Assembly (NCBI GenBank): GCA_037039685.1
Contig: JAWNGF010000004.1
Location: 1,364,001-1,428,000, forward strand
DNA length: 64,000 nucleotides
Origin: Ceratobasidium sp. AG-K
Taxonomy: Eukaryota; Basidiomycota; Agaricomycetes; Cantharellales; Ceratobasidiaceae
Direction: 5' to 3'
Positions 45,960-57,292 of the stretch are shown here, in pieces (position 1 is the stretch's first letter; each line of letters begins with the position of its first letter). Below the pieces are notes generated by a model. The model was given only the letters and a program-made list of their open reading frames with translations. It ran no database searches and was not told the origin of the DNA. The position numbers and the translations under genes were made by a program.

Positions 45960-46696
45960 TCAAGCAGACCTGATACTTTCTTTGAGCCAAACCAGCCAGT
46001 TATTCAACTCTGACCCCCATCCCCCAAACCTCCTCCACTTTCCTTGCCCCTTTTCGGCACACGAACTCTCCCATTTTGGAATGTTCCTTGTCCTTTGTGC
46101 CTCGTGATGGGTCAAACACCAAAGCAATATGCTATCTTTGGACGCAAACACACTCCACATGGTTTCTTCGCACCCAGGTGCGCAGGTCGGACCCAGCCCA
46201 CACAATCTCCAAAACGTACGTTTGAAGGTCCACCAAAAATTGAGGAGCAGGGGTGGGTCCAACCCTTGTATGCGCATGGGTGGTTAGTTCAATTTGAGAA
46301 ATAGTAATTAGTTGGGTTCACGACTTGGTGTACTCACATAGCACGTCCGTGGCGGTTTCTTGGACGATTGGACCGATGTGGCTCATATAGTTTCCATCAA
46401 TAATCCACCCGTCTGGGTGGGAGTCCATAAAAGCTTGTACGCATGCACGGAACTCGGCTTTGGGTGTTTCGACCCAGCCCGGGTTCCAGTGGACTTGGTC
46501 GAGTGAGAGAGATGGAAGGTTCAGGAGGGCTGAGAGTGTTTTATTTAATGTCGTCTATCAGCCGAGGTTGTGAGTAGGTAATCGAATATGAAGTTGGGAG
46601 GTCTACTTTGCCCGTTCCACTATTTCCCACGATGGCAATCTTATAGTGTCCTTGGCCGTCTCCCAGCAGTGGCTTGAGTGGTGTTGGGGTGGACAT
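45960..46696 (-). CDS. P-loop kinase, adenylate-kinase-related / FlaR-like
   Basis: Nucleotide-binding protein of the adenylate-kinase-related family. Starts MSTPTPLKPLLGDGQGHYKI at 46696. Splicing joins AIVGNSGTGK to TTLNKTLSALLN, completing the Walker A motif G-x4-GKT across an intron at about 46560-46610. Then LSLDQVHWNPGW, WIIDGNYMSHIG, and after a second intron (about 46262-46338) LDPPLLLNFWWTFKRTFWRL, CEETMWSVFASKDSILLW and LTHHEAQRTRNIPKW. The stop lies at 45960. LD.VHW and IIDGNY are typical of the bacterial-looking DNA-topology-modulation/FlaR kinases found scattered in fungi. The substrate is unknown. It lies 184 bp downstream of the esterase on the same strand, with no functional link evident. 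Confidence 0.75.
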
Positions 46697-46879
46697 CGAG
46701 TGTTGAGGATTTGGTGGGCAATGATTGGGCATAGCTTCGGTGTGTTGTATATAAAGTTCGCCGCGGCAGATCGAGTCATCAAAGCGGTGCACGAGCGTCT
46801 CGTGGTCCCGAGCGAATTTCGGTGTGTAAAGTTTACCACGTGTTATTTCATGTGCTAGCATACAGGCAGAAGCACGACG

Positions 46880-48203
46880 CTATCGTAACCTTGCGCAGTG
46901 AGTTCCGATGAAACTGGCCATCCTTGTCCCCAGTTTTATGTGTCCATCTATTGATGGGTGAATCCCGTCGATTGTGTCTTTGACCGTGAGGTCAGAGCCG
47001 ATGCTGCATAGCTCGACCGAGATTCTATCTCGTAAACTGACTTCTAGCTGGTCGACTAGATTGGGGAATGACCGTTGAAGTTCCGTAGATCGGCTCTCGT
47101 CCGAAAACGGGGGCTAAAATGCCATGAAACCCTTGCTTTGCAACATATGAAGCGCATAGACTCACAATTATCCATATGTATCGGGGCAGCAACGAAAGAC
47201 CTTCAAGTAGTTCCTCAATAAAATCCTGCAAACATTTTGCGTAACGCTCGACGGAGTAATACTCTTGGTCGTTTGTGCCTTGTCGCGCATGAGTTTGGCG
47301 TGACATACGGCGAAATAGCAAAACGGATTACTCACCAAGTTCAATTACGATGGCCATGGGAGAAGGAAGTGGGTATTGAAACGGATTACTGCTCCAAGGT
47401 GAAGCCTGTAGTTCGAAACGGAATCTCGAAAATATAAAATCCACCCAGTAGTCGCACTTACCTGAAAGTACTTTTCGAGCATTCCAGAGGGGTTCCCCTC
47501 CGATTTTTCCTTGTCGCTTGGAGGAACAAGTGTCCAACCCGGGTATGCTACCATCTCAACTTGGACGTGTTGAGCGGGCTCACATTGAGCCAACACTCGC
47601 TGCGCCACATATGGAAATGCGTCTAGACAACCTCTGGCCCTAGGTCCTGGTATGGGAGTCCCGTCGAGTTGCGTAAAGTGCCCGCATGTTATCGAATCTC
47701 CAATGTAAAATATCCGGCAATCTGCTCCGACTGGCGGTCTCGCGATATTTGCACCCTGGACTACGAAAGCAGAGGTCAGGCCGGTCATTTCCAATGGGGT
47801 TCAGCTACTTTACCTGGTCCAAAATGAGAGCTTGAACCTCCAGTTTTGATGCCCAATCTATCATCATGATACAAATGAGAAAGGGGCCGGTGCTATTTCT
47901 TCGGGATTTAAGCAAATCTAGCTTCATCCCCGCATAGGCATCATACGTGTTCCAATTATGTTGGTTCGAAGGCTCTGTGGAAGGAGCGATAGACACTCCT
48001 ATCATAGACACTCCTCCGTTCCATCTATCCTTGCGCTCGGTACTTTCACCACAGAGGAGCTCAAGGCTTGTCCCAGAGAACAGAAATGACAGCGACGAAC
48101 CAGCCCAGGATGTCGAGATGGAGCCGCTGCTATCCGTAATCCACCGGCCAGAGAGATGAATTTTCTCAGAGTCGATTACAGGTGCCACATGTTTCACCGA
48201 CAT
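46880..48203 (-). CDS. SGNH/GDSL esterase, CE2-like two-domain layout
   Basis: Likely a carbohydrate O-acetyl esterase. Starts MSVKHVAPVIDSEKIHLSGR at 48203 (a Met at 48347 is also in frame). The N-terminal jelly-roll-like half includes RWITDSSGSISTSWAGSSLS and FLFSGTSLELLCGE. After an intron the catalytic half has RIFYIGDSITCGHF, with the nucleophile Ser in GDS. VIELGTNDQEYY, formed across an intron, supplies the SGNH Asn block, and DTIDGIHPSIDGH supplies the Asp-x2-His dyad. It ends THCARLR with stop at 46880-46882. No signal peptide is visible, so location is uncertain. Introns near 47763-47809, 47430-47463, 47286-47344 and about 47115-47165. Confidence 0.8.
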
Positions 48204-48437
48204 TACTCTGCAAAGTTCAGTCGAGGACTGGATGAGATTGGCCGAAACAAGCGCCTTGACGTGGTGATCGATGACGTAATGGAGGTAACCGACACGTCGC
48301 GCACTGCGCTCTACCACACTAGTATAATTCACGCCCGTCTTCTGCACGACTCGACGCTCGCCTAGGCACTCTACGCTACTTGTAAAACCGAAGGAAAAGA
48401 CACAAACGAACCCGTGTTTCTGCTAGTCAGGCAACTA
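48204..48437. promoter_or_regulatory. Shared divergent promoter, esterase and KDEL receptor
   Basis: 234 bp separate the proposed start codons of the minus-strand esterase and the plus-strand Erd2 gene. If the longer esterase start at 48347 is used, only 90 bp remain. No clear TATA box. Confidence 0.4.
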
Positions 48438-49381
48438 TGAATCTGTTCCGGTTACTGGGTGAGTGGTGATGTGCGAGTTCCAAAGCAATCCAGATTCTGA
48501 TTGCATGTGGGCGATCGACAGGCGACATGGCGCATCTTGCGTCTATCCTTATTATCATTCATAAAATTCAAACGAGCAGATCATCCAGAGGCAAGTAACC
48601 ACCTTTGTAGTCAACGTGCAAAACTACTGCCCGGCCGTCGAGAGCTTATTTCATCCGATGCAGGTATCTCGTTCAAGACCCAGGCACTCTATGTCATGGT
48701 GTTCTTGACCCGCTACATCGACCTGTTCACGTTCCACTTTGTCTCTCTCTACAACACCTTCATGAAGATTTTCTTCATTGCCTCGAGCATCTACATCCTC
48801 TACCTCATGAAATTCAAATTTCGGTATGTTGGTTCCGCTCTCATCTTTGTGGCTCAGTGTGTTTACTCTTGCCCTTGGCAGCCCAACCAATGACCCCTCG
48901 ATCGATACTTTCAAGCTCGAGTACTTGATCGGGCCCTCGCTGATACTCGCGTTGATATTCAACTACGAGTTTTCCTTCATGGAAATTCTCTGGGCGTTTT
49001 CGATTTATCTTGAAGCCGTTGCCATCATTCCCCAGCTGTTTATGCTCCAAAGAACTGGTGAGGCCGAGACCATCACGACGCATTATATCGCTGCGCTCGG
49101 GGCCTATCGTGCGCTCTACGTTCCCAACTGGATCTATCGGTGAGTATAAAATAGGTGGGAATATGGATTATAATTTCGGGGCTGATGATGTCACAGGTAC
49201 TGGACTGAAGGCAACGTCGACCCCATCGCTGTTGTCTCTGGACTTGTTCAGACCGGGTTGTACCTTGACTTCTTCTATGTATACTTTACTCGGTACGTCG
49301 CTTCCACTGGTATCATCACCGTTTTCTAACCCAACATTTTCTAGTGTGATGAAAGGTGAAAAATTCGAGCTGCCCGCTTAA
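48438..49381 (+). CDS. erd2: ER lumen protein-retaining receptor (KDEL receptor)
   Basis: Golgi-to-ER receptor that retrieves soluble ER proteins bearing C-terminal HDEL/KDEL. Starts [20 protein letters not shown], then [60 protein letters not shown] block (here [13 protein letters not shown]), [60 protein letters not shown] and [21 protein letters not shown], the whole length of the family with seven hydrophobic segments. It ends ELPA-stop at 49379-49381. Introns of 45-70 nt, the first right after LLG. No anomalies. Confidence 0.95.
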
Positions 49382-49646
49382 AATGGCTACATTTGTCGTT
49401 CGGAAACCAGCGTGTTGTCAGCTCAATGTCTTGCTAGCCTATTCCCTTCGCACTTCTATTTGTATGCGGTCGACTGTTGTATTTCGTCGTGTGTAGGTTC
49501 AAGCCTCATTCGTTGTTCGCCAAACATGCTTCTTTACGCCAAAGCTTGCTCAATACTAGACGCGTTTCGTTCAAGATACTTTAAATAATTCAAGACTGAG
49601 AAACCCCAAGTACAGTGGTACAACAAAAATTACTAGTGAGCTCAGA
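49382..49646. other. Convergent 3' region, erd2 and sfc1
   Basis: 265 bp between two stop codons; the 3' UTRs probably lie close or overlap. Contains an aataattcaagact A-rich stretch but no certain poly(A) signal. Confidence 0.4.
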
Positions 49647-50888
49647 TTATTCGGAATAGGTATCGGTCAAGTTCGTTTCCCGGATAGACTCGATGATTTT
49701 CCTCACACGCTCGTACACCGCAAACACAATCGCTTGTCCTAAAAGGCACATACACGTTAGTCCAACGTCAACCTAATATCCTAGCGAGGAAACTCACCGG
49801 GCGCAACACGCAGTACTCGGGGCGTAATACCCTTGTAGAAAGACCTCACGCCCTCTTGTTTCCACATATCAGCCGCAATGGCCGTAATCCTCGACAGAGC
49901 CGACTGGCCAGGCTCTCCAGGAGCTTTCTGCAACCGCGTTTTGATTGTGTCGATTGGCGCGTTGGAGAATGGACCCATAGCACCTGAGATGAGACCAATG
50001 ACCATGTGTTGCCAAGACGGGAGGTCGACTAGGTCGGGTTGCCATTTATGCGCAGCCTTTTTGAGTTCTTGGTACGCGGTAAAGTTGGCGCCTGTTCGAA
50101 GGAACGGTTAATCACAATGGGGGCGTCAGTGCAACAAGGTGGCACGTACCTTGATTGGTGGCCTGACGCAGCGCAGTGAGAGACACTCCTCGATAAAGCG
50201 TCGAGAATCCTTCCTCTCGGACGATTGTATATGCTGCGTGCGCCGCATTTCGGTACCTAGGAACCTCTAGCGGGTCGGCGAGCGAGTGTTGTTGCGCCTG
50301 GAGACGAATCTTGACAACTTCCATGGGTGTGACGACTGCGACTGCTTCTGTCACTCCAGCACCCAATCCAGCTAGAAATTGGTCAATACCGCCTCGACTT
50401 GGTAGGCAGGAGCGGGGCACTTACCAATGAACACCATCCCCGTGCTTGCTTTCCCGGTCTGCTTGTCGGTCAGAGCTCCCTTGTACGCTTCAAAACTCGT
50501 AAACCGGATCGCCATTTTAGGGATGATGCCGCTCAAGACGGCGCCAAGACCCTTGTAGAGTGCTAGTGGTGTCTCACGACGCACGATTTGCGAGCCCGTC
50601 GCTATGAATCCTCGGGGCTTGGTCTATACAGTAGATGTGAGCAATTGCATCAATTGAAAGACGAGTCGTCACACGTACGCCGGGTAAGCGACCGGAGCGC
50701 GAGAGCTGCATTCGGACTTTGATCGTGTCCAGCGGTTGGCAGCATAGCTAGCAAATGTATACATGAGCCAGATGTCGAGACGAGGCGGTCGCAGTACTCA
50801 CCGCCTCGGCCATACCAGCCGTTCCACCTGCGATTAGGTGAATCGCGAATGGCACACGAGGCTTGTCTCCGTTTCCGTTCTTCGACAT
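49647..50888 (-). CDS. sfc1: Mitochondrial succinate/fumarate carrier
   Basis: Inner-membrane antiporter that imports succinate and exports fumarate, linking the glyoxylate cycle to mitochondria. Starts MSKNGNGDKPRVPFAIHLIA at 50888. The three carrier repeats carry PLDTIKVRMQ, PMEVVKIRLQAQ and PIDTIKTRLQ. Between them are ALYKGLGAVLSGIIPKMAIR, TLYRGVSLTALRQATNQGAN and FYKGITPRVLRVAPGQ. These match the Sfc1/Acr1 subfamily closely along the whole length. The stop TAA lies at 49647-49649. Six or so introns. A C/T-rich tract (on the coding strand) lies just upstream at 50944-50980. Confidence 0.93.
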
Positions 50889-50943
50889 GTCTAGGTCTGT
50901 TCAGGTTACTACTCGAGCGTATTGGATCCAAGGAGAGTTAAAT

Positions 50944-50980
50944 AGGGAGAGCGAGAGAGCGAGAGAAAGAGGGAGAAAGC
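50944..50980 (-). promoter_or_regulatory. Pyrimidine-rich core promoter tract of sfc1
   Basis: The plus strand reads gagagcgagaga/gaaagaggga, so the coding strand is C/T-rich, 55-95 bp before the ATG. Such tracts commonly precede transcription starts in filamentous fungi. Confidence 0.45.
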
Positions 50981-51392
50981 GGAACTAAAGTGGCATTTCA
51001 CAGGCGGCCCAAGTACTCATATAAGCTATGATTCGAGTCGTTCCGGCGGGAGTCGCATCCTTGAACAGGTCATGAGAAACCAAGCGTTTGACGACCGTGC
51101 GGAGTTGTCGGCATGTCAATCACATGTCGTCCGTCGGTTTAAAGCGGAACAAGGCGAAATCACATGCCAGAATGCGTTATGTCATTGGGGCCTGATGCCT
51201 GGGAACGGAATCTATCCAAAGTTATCTGATAACGAGTCAAGTGATAGGCTGGGAATGGTGTCACGATTTGAAGGTTTGTTATCATGCCACGACATGTACA
51301 GTGATCGCAGAAGAGTCTTAGCCAACACCTCAACTTCCAAGTTTTATTCATTCGTATGAGTCTCACAAACAGAACCTCGCACCGTGAGCCAA
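50981..51392. other. Intergenic, no gene seen
   Basis: About 410 bp between the sfc1 promoter and the ceramidase stop. No supported frame. Confidence 0.4.
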
Positions 51393-54300
51393 CTAGGCGG
51401 AGACGGTGAAAGTAGAAGAAGTGCCCGTGAACAAGCCAATAGATCCAATCAATGGTTTGTTATTCCCGTTGTAAGTGATCCGGTATGATCCAGCTACAAG
51501 GTCAGATGTGCGTTAGCGGGGTAGTCAATTTTGGGGTCGGAACGCCAAGACATACCTGGCGTTGTGTCCTCGATGGTCCTAAAATACGATTAAACTTAGA
51601 CTCTATAATGTTTTAAAATGTTTCAAAAACGTACCAATTGGTCGTAACTGTGCTATATCCCAAGGCCTATTCCGTAGTTTAGTCAACATCGAGCCTCGGT
51701 TAGTCTGGTAAAACCCTCACAGAATTGGTTCTAAGCCATCCAAACTTGGTTGATGGATGCGAGTCGGTACGAACGGTATTCCAAGCTCCACCGACCAGTT
51801 GGTCAACTGACATAAACGTTCCCTCGAGTCGGAGGTTATTCTTTCACGCCGTTAGTTTACCCGTCGACAATTTGGGGCAACAACTCACCCGCGGGTTGGC
51901 TCCCTGGAAAATTGCCGTCACTGTCTGCCCACGTTTGTAAGGTGAGCTTGTGCCGACGTCCGTGAGGACAGAGCCGAAGCTTTTTCCGATCGGTGCAGCA
52001 TCGAAGACGACACCTGTCTGCAGAGTAGCGCGTTGATCCCAGTTTTGTTCGTGATTAGAACCAGGAACTTACCTGTAACGAAATTGCCCTTTTCGTTAGG
52101 TCCTCCGGGGTTGGCCCAGCGGGGGGAGATGTCGTGGCGCCGTCGGCGAGGTAGGGGACATACTTGGTAAACAAGTCAGTGTACGCCTCGAGTGTGGCTG
52201 TCGCCCCGGTTAGTATCGCAAATTGGTCGCATATAGTCAAGCCAGGCAAGCTCACATGGCCCATATATTGTCGAGGCTCCTTCATAGCGCTGAATAGAGT
52301 ACTCCTCGCGAGTGGTAACATAATGAGAGTAGGTATTTGCCGGTCCAGCTATGTTAACTTGAGTCTCAATCAAAGGTAACCCTCATTGATTACTGACCGA
52401 CAACAACATAGGCGTCAGTTCCAATTACACCGCTAGAGATAAGTTTCGCACGAACGGCCTCCCTAGATGCAACCTCAAACGTTAAATGAGGAGAAGAACA
52501 AGAAGTTCAATAACCAACCGTAAGCGCCGACCAGCCATCGTAGTCAACTCCCCAGGGAAAATCAGGATCACCAACTGGCCAACACGGAACATTTGGATAT
52601 CTACAATCGAAGGTTGCCATGGGTATGGAGTATTTGCATATCCCTATCCAATGCGATGAGATAGAGCATCGTTATATGCATGGGACCTACTGTGTTCAAA
52701 AGAATTGGTTTGGGATAATGGCATGCCTTTTGTGCTTCGCTTGGTGGTGCGGTGACCGCGCCTAGAGAATTATCAATTTCATTCCGAAAAGACCTCAATA
52801 TCTCTAACCTTTGACGATTTCCCAGAAGGGGTTCCTAATCTACTGGTGAGAATAATTGACCGGCATGTGGATTTACGCTTACTGCGAAGTCGAATTGTCC
52901 CCCTGAGTGAAATCAAACGCTCCAGGCCCATCACTAGAGTTGATACCAAGTATAAATATGGCTTCAAATGAAGCACAGCGTGAGTTTCAAACGTACGTTG
53001 TTCCACCAGCAAAAGAATATCCTAAACTGTAATGTGAGTGATATATACGGCAAAATGCGTGCGGTAGTAACGCACCCATAGCAGGTGGGCACGTAGTTAC
53101 AGTAGTTCCATTCGCAAGTGCAAACGAGTAGCTTGACCTTCACCCCAGTCGCGCCAATAAGTAAGACTCAACTTGAGTGCAAGGGCCTTACATGTTCACA
53201 TAGCTATGCAAGCTCCTCACAGCTCCCGTTACACTAGGTAGCGTGCTACCCATCAGTGTCTTAGCACCGTTGAACTGGTTAGTACCAATAATACGGTTGG
53301 ACTCGAAGTCGGAGATACGAAATCCTGGGCCTCTATTTGAACGAGATATGATCAAGTTACGGAAGAGAGTGAGAATCTGATGCTAACCGTCCATGGCAGC
53401 CTTGGGTCGCATTTCCGCATGTTGATCTCTGGTATTCGCAGGGTTGCCCGTCCCAGGGTTCGCCGGGGCTCTCACAAAAGGCTCCTAGGCTATAAATCGG
53501 TCATCACCGTTAGCATTTTTCGGGATCCGACGCACAGTAACATACGTATTAGGACTTGCGATGATACAGCACAGCAGTGCCACGGCATTAGCAATGTCCT
53601 TCAACTTTCCATTAGAAGGTTCGGGCACATACCTGGTGTCCCCAACGTTGGCTATATGCGGGGTTCGATAGGTGAGGGGTGGTATATTTACAGGCACACA
53701 CAAAACCTTACCTTGGACGAATCCTGCAATGAACGTATTTTTACCGGGTGCCAGGTTGGGTTGAACAGATGCTAGAAGATCTTCATTAATCGTATAGTAT
53801 GGGATGCAGGAACGAATGATACTTACCTTCGTACAAATAAGCGGCCATTCCTTTATTGTCGGTACTAACTAAAGTATTGTTCTGAACGTTCGCATTAGTA
53901 CTACTATCGACTTGGTTATTGTTGAAACTCACTCCATAAAGACTGGTGCCGTGAACGGCAAAGAAACTAAGAAACCCTCGGTCGGTCCCATTGGAGGCTT
54001 TGAATTTTAGGAGGTGGAGTTCCTAGCAACTAAATGTCAGCCTTGAGGATAAATCAAGAAGCCCCTTCCTTGCCTTGTCTTGGTCATATTTGTACCTTCA
54101 GAGCAGTCCTTAGAACTCGTCTTTGCTCATCGGTGTTATAGTGAAAACTTTACCTAGCTCTTTCTTCTGCGGGGTTCGCCTCGTAGGCGAAAGGCGAGCG
54201 ATTGATGTTGGTATCTAGTACGGTGGTATTACCAAGCGACAGCGTTCCCAGGGCAAGAGAATTATGCGCTCGCTGAACTGCAAGTACCGTGCCTATATGG

Positions 54301-54933
54301 AGTTGTTCAATGCTGTACAAACGCATGAAGGTTTCTTCCTACCGTTGATAATCGCGTCATATGTCTGCTTTACGAATCCTAAGCTAGTCAACTGCGGTAG
54401 CAAGTTGTTCAGAAATCCGCCAACTCCAGCGTGAGAATGCGTTCCGACGAGAGCAAAATTCGATTCGGTGTACAAGCCTGATTTCAATAGGATTACTGTC
54501 ACCGAATCGGAATTTCCCGCAGATTGGACTAACCAGGATAAAGTTGTTCAAGCCGTTCAAGAACGCCCCGACGGATAGCAGTATCTCCCGACTGGAGGTC
54601 CGAGTTTACAAAAAGAATGCGGTCCTTCGCCGTAGTAGTTCCGGGGGTAGCAACGACATAGGCCCGAGAGAATTGGCGCATGTGAAGCCCTGTGTCTGTT
54701 TGAGATAAGTCTGCATAGCCCATCATGTTTGTCTCAACGATGGGACTTTGGCAATTTTAGCATTATGTTTGCTCGCACGTATTGAAAATACCCCACCCAG
54801 TGACGTCTCCAATACCCAGACCAAGGAGATACTGCTGCGCACCCACGCTCTGGACGCCGAGGCCGCCAGTTCCTCCTCCTCCGAGCAACGTGGCGCTCAA
54901 CAGAAGCAGATAGCTGCTAAATGTCTTGATCAT
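51393..54933 (-). CDS. Neutral ceramidase
   Basis: Secreted or membrane-associated amidase that splits ceramide into sphingosine and fatty acid. Starts MIKTFSSYLLLLSATLLGGG at 54933, a signal peptide. Ordered blocks: YLLGLGIGDVTGPIVETNMM, GYADLSQTDTGLHMRQFSRA, ALVGTHSHAGVGGFLNN (metal and active-site loop), VLDTNINRSPFAYEANP, FLSFFAVHGTSLYG, KGMAAYLYE and NVGDTSPNTLGAFCESP (nucleophile Ser loop), then GQPCEYQRSTCG, ISDFESNRIIGTNQFNGA, FAILTGATATLEAYT and SYRITYNGNNKPLIG, with the stop at 51393-51395. It has very many (about 18-20) short introns. The nucleophile loop needs a 9-nt microexon at 53546-53554. Length is near the family norm of about 700. Confidence 0.9.
53546..53554 (-). other. 9-nt microexon of the ceramidase gene
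   Basis: TCCTAATAC, preceded by a 78-nt GT-AG intron ending atcgcaag and followed by a 56-nt intron starting gtatgttact and ending ttatag. It supplies the bases for S(AG+T), P, N and T(AC+C), completing NVGDTSPNTLGAFC. Both introns contain branch-like gctaaYg. Confidence 0.75.
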
Positions 54934-55621
54934 TATGAGGACTGTGCGGTAGAAATTGTTGGCCCAATCGGAAAAGTGTTGACGGGCAGTTCTGGCGAGG
55001 GTGATTCCCGCAGCAGCAAAGTACTGCGATAGTGCAGCGGTAAATATATTACATACTGAGGAACATTGTGCTCACATGCGCAGAATCCTCAATATTCACG
55101 TTGCGGCCATGTGATACCACTCCTTCCCCGATTGTGGTTGTAGTTAGGGCTGGCATGATGAGGACTTCGAATAGATATTAGTGATCAGGTATTCTACACC
55201 AGGGAGGCAATTAACTCCGGAGAATTTCTGCAGATAAGGCTAGAAGAACAGCCGTGTGCAAACGCACTGGCGAACAGAATACTTATGTACACCTCGTCCA
55301 ATAACCTTTAATTAAGTTTCGCACGAGACAGGGTCGAGAGCGATCCCAGCAGGGGTCTAAGCGAGTATATACTGTTACGTTGTGAGTGTGCAGAGGATGC
55401 CCAATACAGCAGAGGTGCGTCGAGAAGCTTTCCTTTGTGGGTGATGGAAGCCAAGTCCAAGTCCAAAGCCAGGTATAATGATATGATGTCATCACGTGTC
55501 GATCCGCGGTGGCTGTATCAACGTGTTTGGATATGTGTTGTGCGTGAGGCGCGTGAACCTCTCAGGTGTCAACTCGGTTTACAGGTTCGGTATTCTGCCT
55601 TACTCACTAGTGGCAAGCTTT
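54934..55621. other. Divergent intergenic region
   Basis: About 690 bp between the divergent ceramidase and hemerythrin-like genes. An upstream in-frame extension of the 55622 gene (from 55496) and of the ceramidase (Met near 55156) are both possible but unconvincing. Confidence 0.4.
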
Positions 55622-56660
55622 ATGGCATCACACTACCCGTTGATACCAACGCCCCCAGGTGACTGGAAAAATGACATATTTGCACTTCAATCCATTCGAA
55701 TGGCGGCTATCTACAACATTATACTCCGGTCCATGAACTCGATCATCTATCACGCCGACAAGGTCGACGAGGTCAATGTTCCATCCCTTATAGAATATTC
55801 ATATCGCGTAGTGAGCATGCGTTTCAAACTTTTTCGTAAGACGTAACTGGCTGCCACTAATTGTGTATCACAGTCCAAGTTGATTCAGTATCATTCGATT
55901 ATCGAGAACTTTATTTTCAGCATATTGTATGTCGCTTTAAAGCCCTCCCATTGGCGAAAACGCGTCTTAAGCAGCATAACTCCCCTCAGAGAAGTTAATC
56001 CGAGCATGATGAGTTGGAGAGAGCTCAAGACGTGGGCCGACCTATGTTCGGACATCGCGGCCAAGCGAAAGCCATACCAACCAGACGAGTTTGTGAAGGC
56101 CTTAAAGGAAGCCGGGGATGCTATCGCTTGGCATATGAACTATACGATGCCCACGTTAAGCGTATGATCCAGTATTATTCTTCCAGCATCCGCTCATAAT
56201 GACTGTTTTACCAAGGCTGATTTCTTAAGGAAACGATACGATACCCATGAGCTTGAAAACTTTGAGGCGGCGTTGTCGAGAAAGAACCAGACAGACATGT
56301 TTCCCTTTTCTGTTGCCCCCTTGTTAATCGTCAACTCTGACTGTACGCACAACTCGTGGCTTCCACCGGTGAGTTTTCCTTTTGAGGAATGGTAAGTTTC
56401 AGCTGATCCAATGTGGTACCGAGGTTCCCGCTCCCATTATTCTATTTCAGCGGCACGTTATGATACCTCTCGAGTCGAAGATCTGGCAATTTAGTCAATG
56501 CGACACGTATATGATGCCAAAGAAGAACCTTGATCTCCCCAATAAAGGGAGAGCACGAAACCAAATGACGCCCATTGCGCTCTACTGTTCAGTCGGATTG
56601 CTATTTCTAGCCATCGTATATGCGACATGGCCGGTGGTCAGTGAGCGACATATTTCATGA
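55622..56660 (+). CDS. Hemerythrin-like membrane protein, copy 1
   Basis: Four-helix hemerythrin-type protein with a C-terminal membrane anchor. Starts MASHYPLIPTPPGDWKNDIF. Exons join MAAIYNIILRSMNSIIYHA, LIQYHSIIENFIFSIL (position of the HHxxE helix), LKTWADLCSDIAAKRKPYQP, DAIAWHMNYTMPTLS, ADFLRKRYDTHELENFEAAL, VAPLLIVNSDCTHNSWLPP and VPAPIILFQRHVMIPL. The last exon ends IALYCSVGLLFLAIVYATWP, a transmembrane helix. In metal-binding relatives the core is HHxxEExxLF and HLxxE; here it is YHSIIENFIF and WHMNYTM, so several iron ligands are replaced. It may not bind a di-iron centre. Four introns near 55808-55873, 56160-56216 and 56369-56430. Tandem paralog at 57293. Confidence 0.7.
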
Positions 56661-57292
56661 GATCAAGGAATGCCTTGCCCGTTGCTTGATTTATCGTCTA
56701 TATTGTTGATAACACACTACTATTGAATAGCCATGCGCCTGCTCTTTCCCATGTATACAACATGTTTCAAAATCCTCATAGTATAACTATTGTTGCCATC
56801 AGGAGCACTCCAGTATGCGAGCACAAGGATGCCACGACCACCGGCTTTATTAAGATTAGCCAGTATCAAACACCGACCTGCTCGTCGGTGCTAACTTTCT
56901 TATAGGAGCACTCGCGAGTACAGTAGATTACCTTTCCCCGGTGCTTGCCGGTACCACTCCAACGAACGAGCTCAAACAAGCAAATCGATGCCCACGGGCC
57001 CTTTTAAGCCTCATCCAATATGCTGGAGGATCGAACCGTTGTCGGTAGTCCAGAGCGACACACATTTCGGTTGGCGTATATCATTCACTTAATCATATAT
57101 TTCAATAGCAACTCGATCTGGTTTCGCCAAGTGGCAACCCGACGCATACATGCGTTACTTCGCTCACCAAATAAAGCAACCCGAGGACTAGGTGGCGGGG
57201 AACTTGGCACGTGCTCAAGTGGCAACAAGCGTTAGTCGCCCTTCACCACATACCGTTGAACCTCGGAGCTCTCGAGTCTCTTAACACAGCGA
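56661..57292. other. Intergenic between tandem paralogs
   Basis: About 630 bp. A 60-codon frame at 56723-56905 has no motif. No trace of a third hemerythrin-like copy was recognised. Confidence 0.4.
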
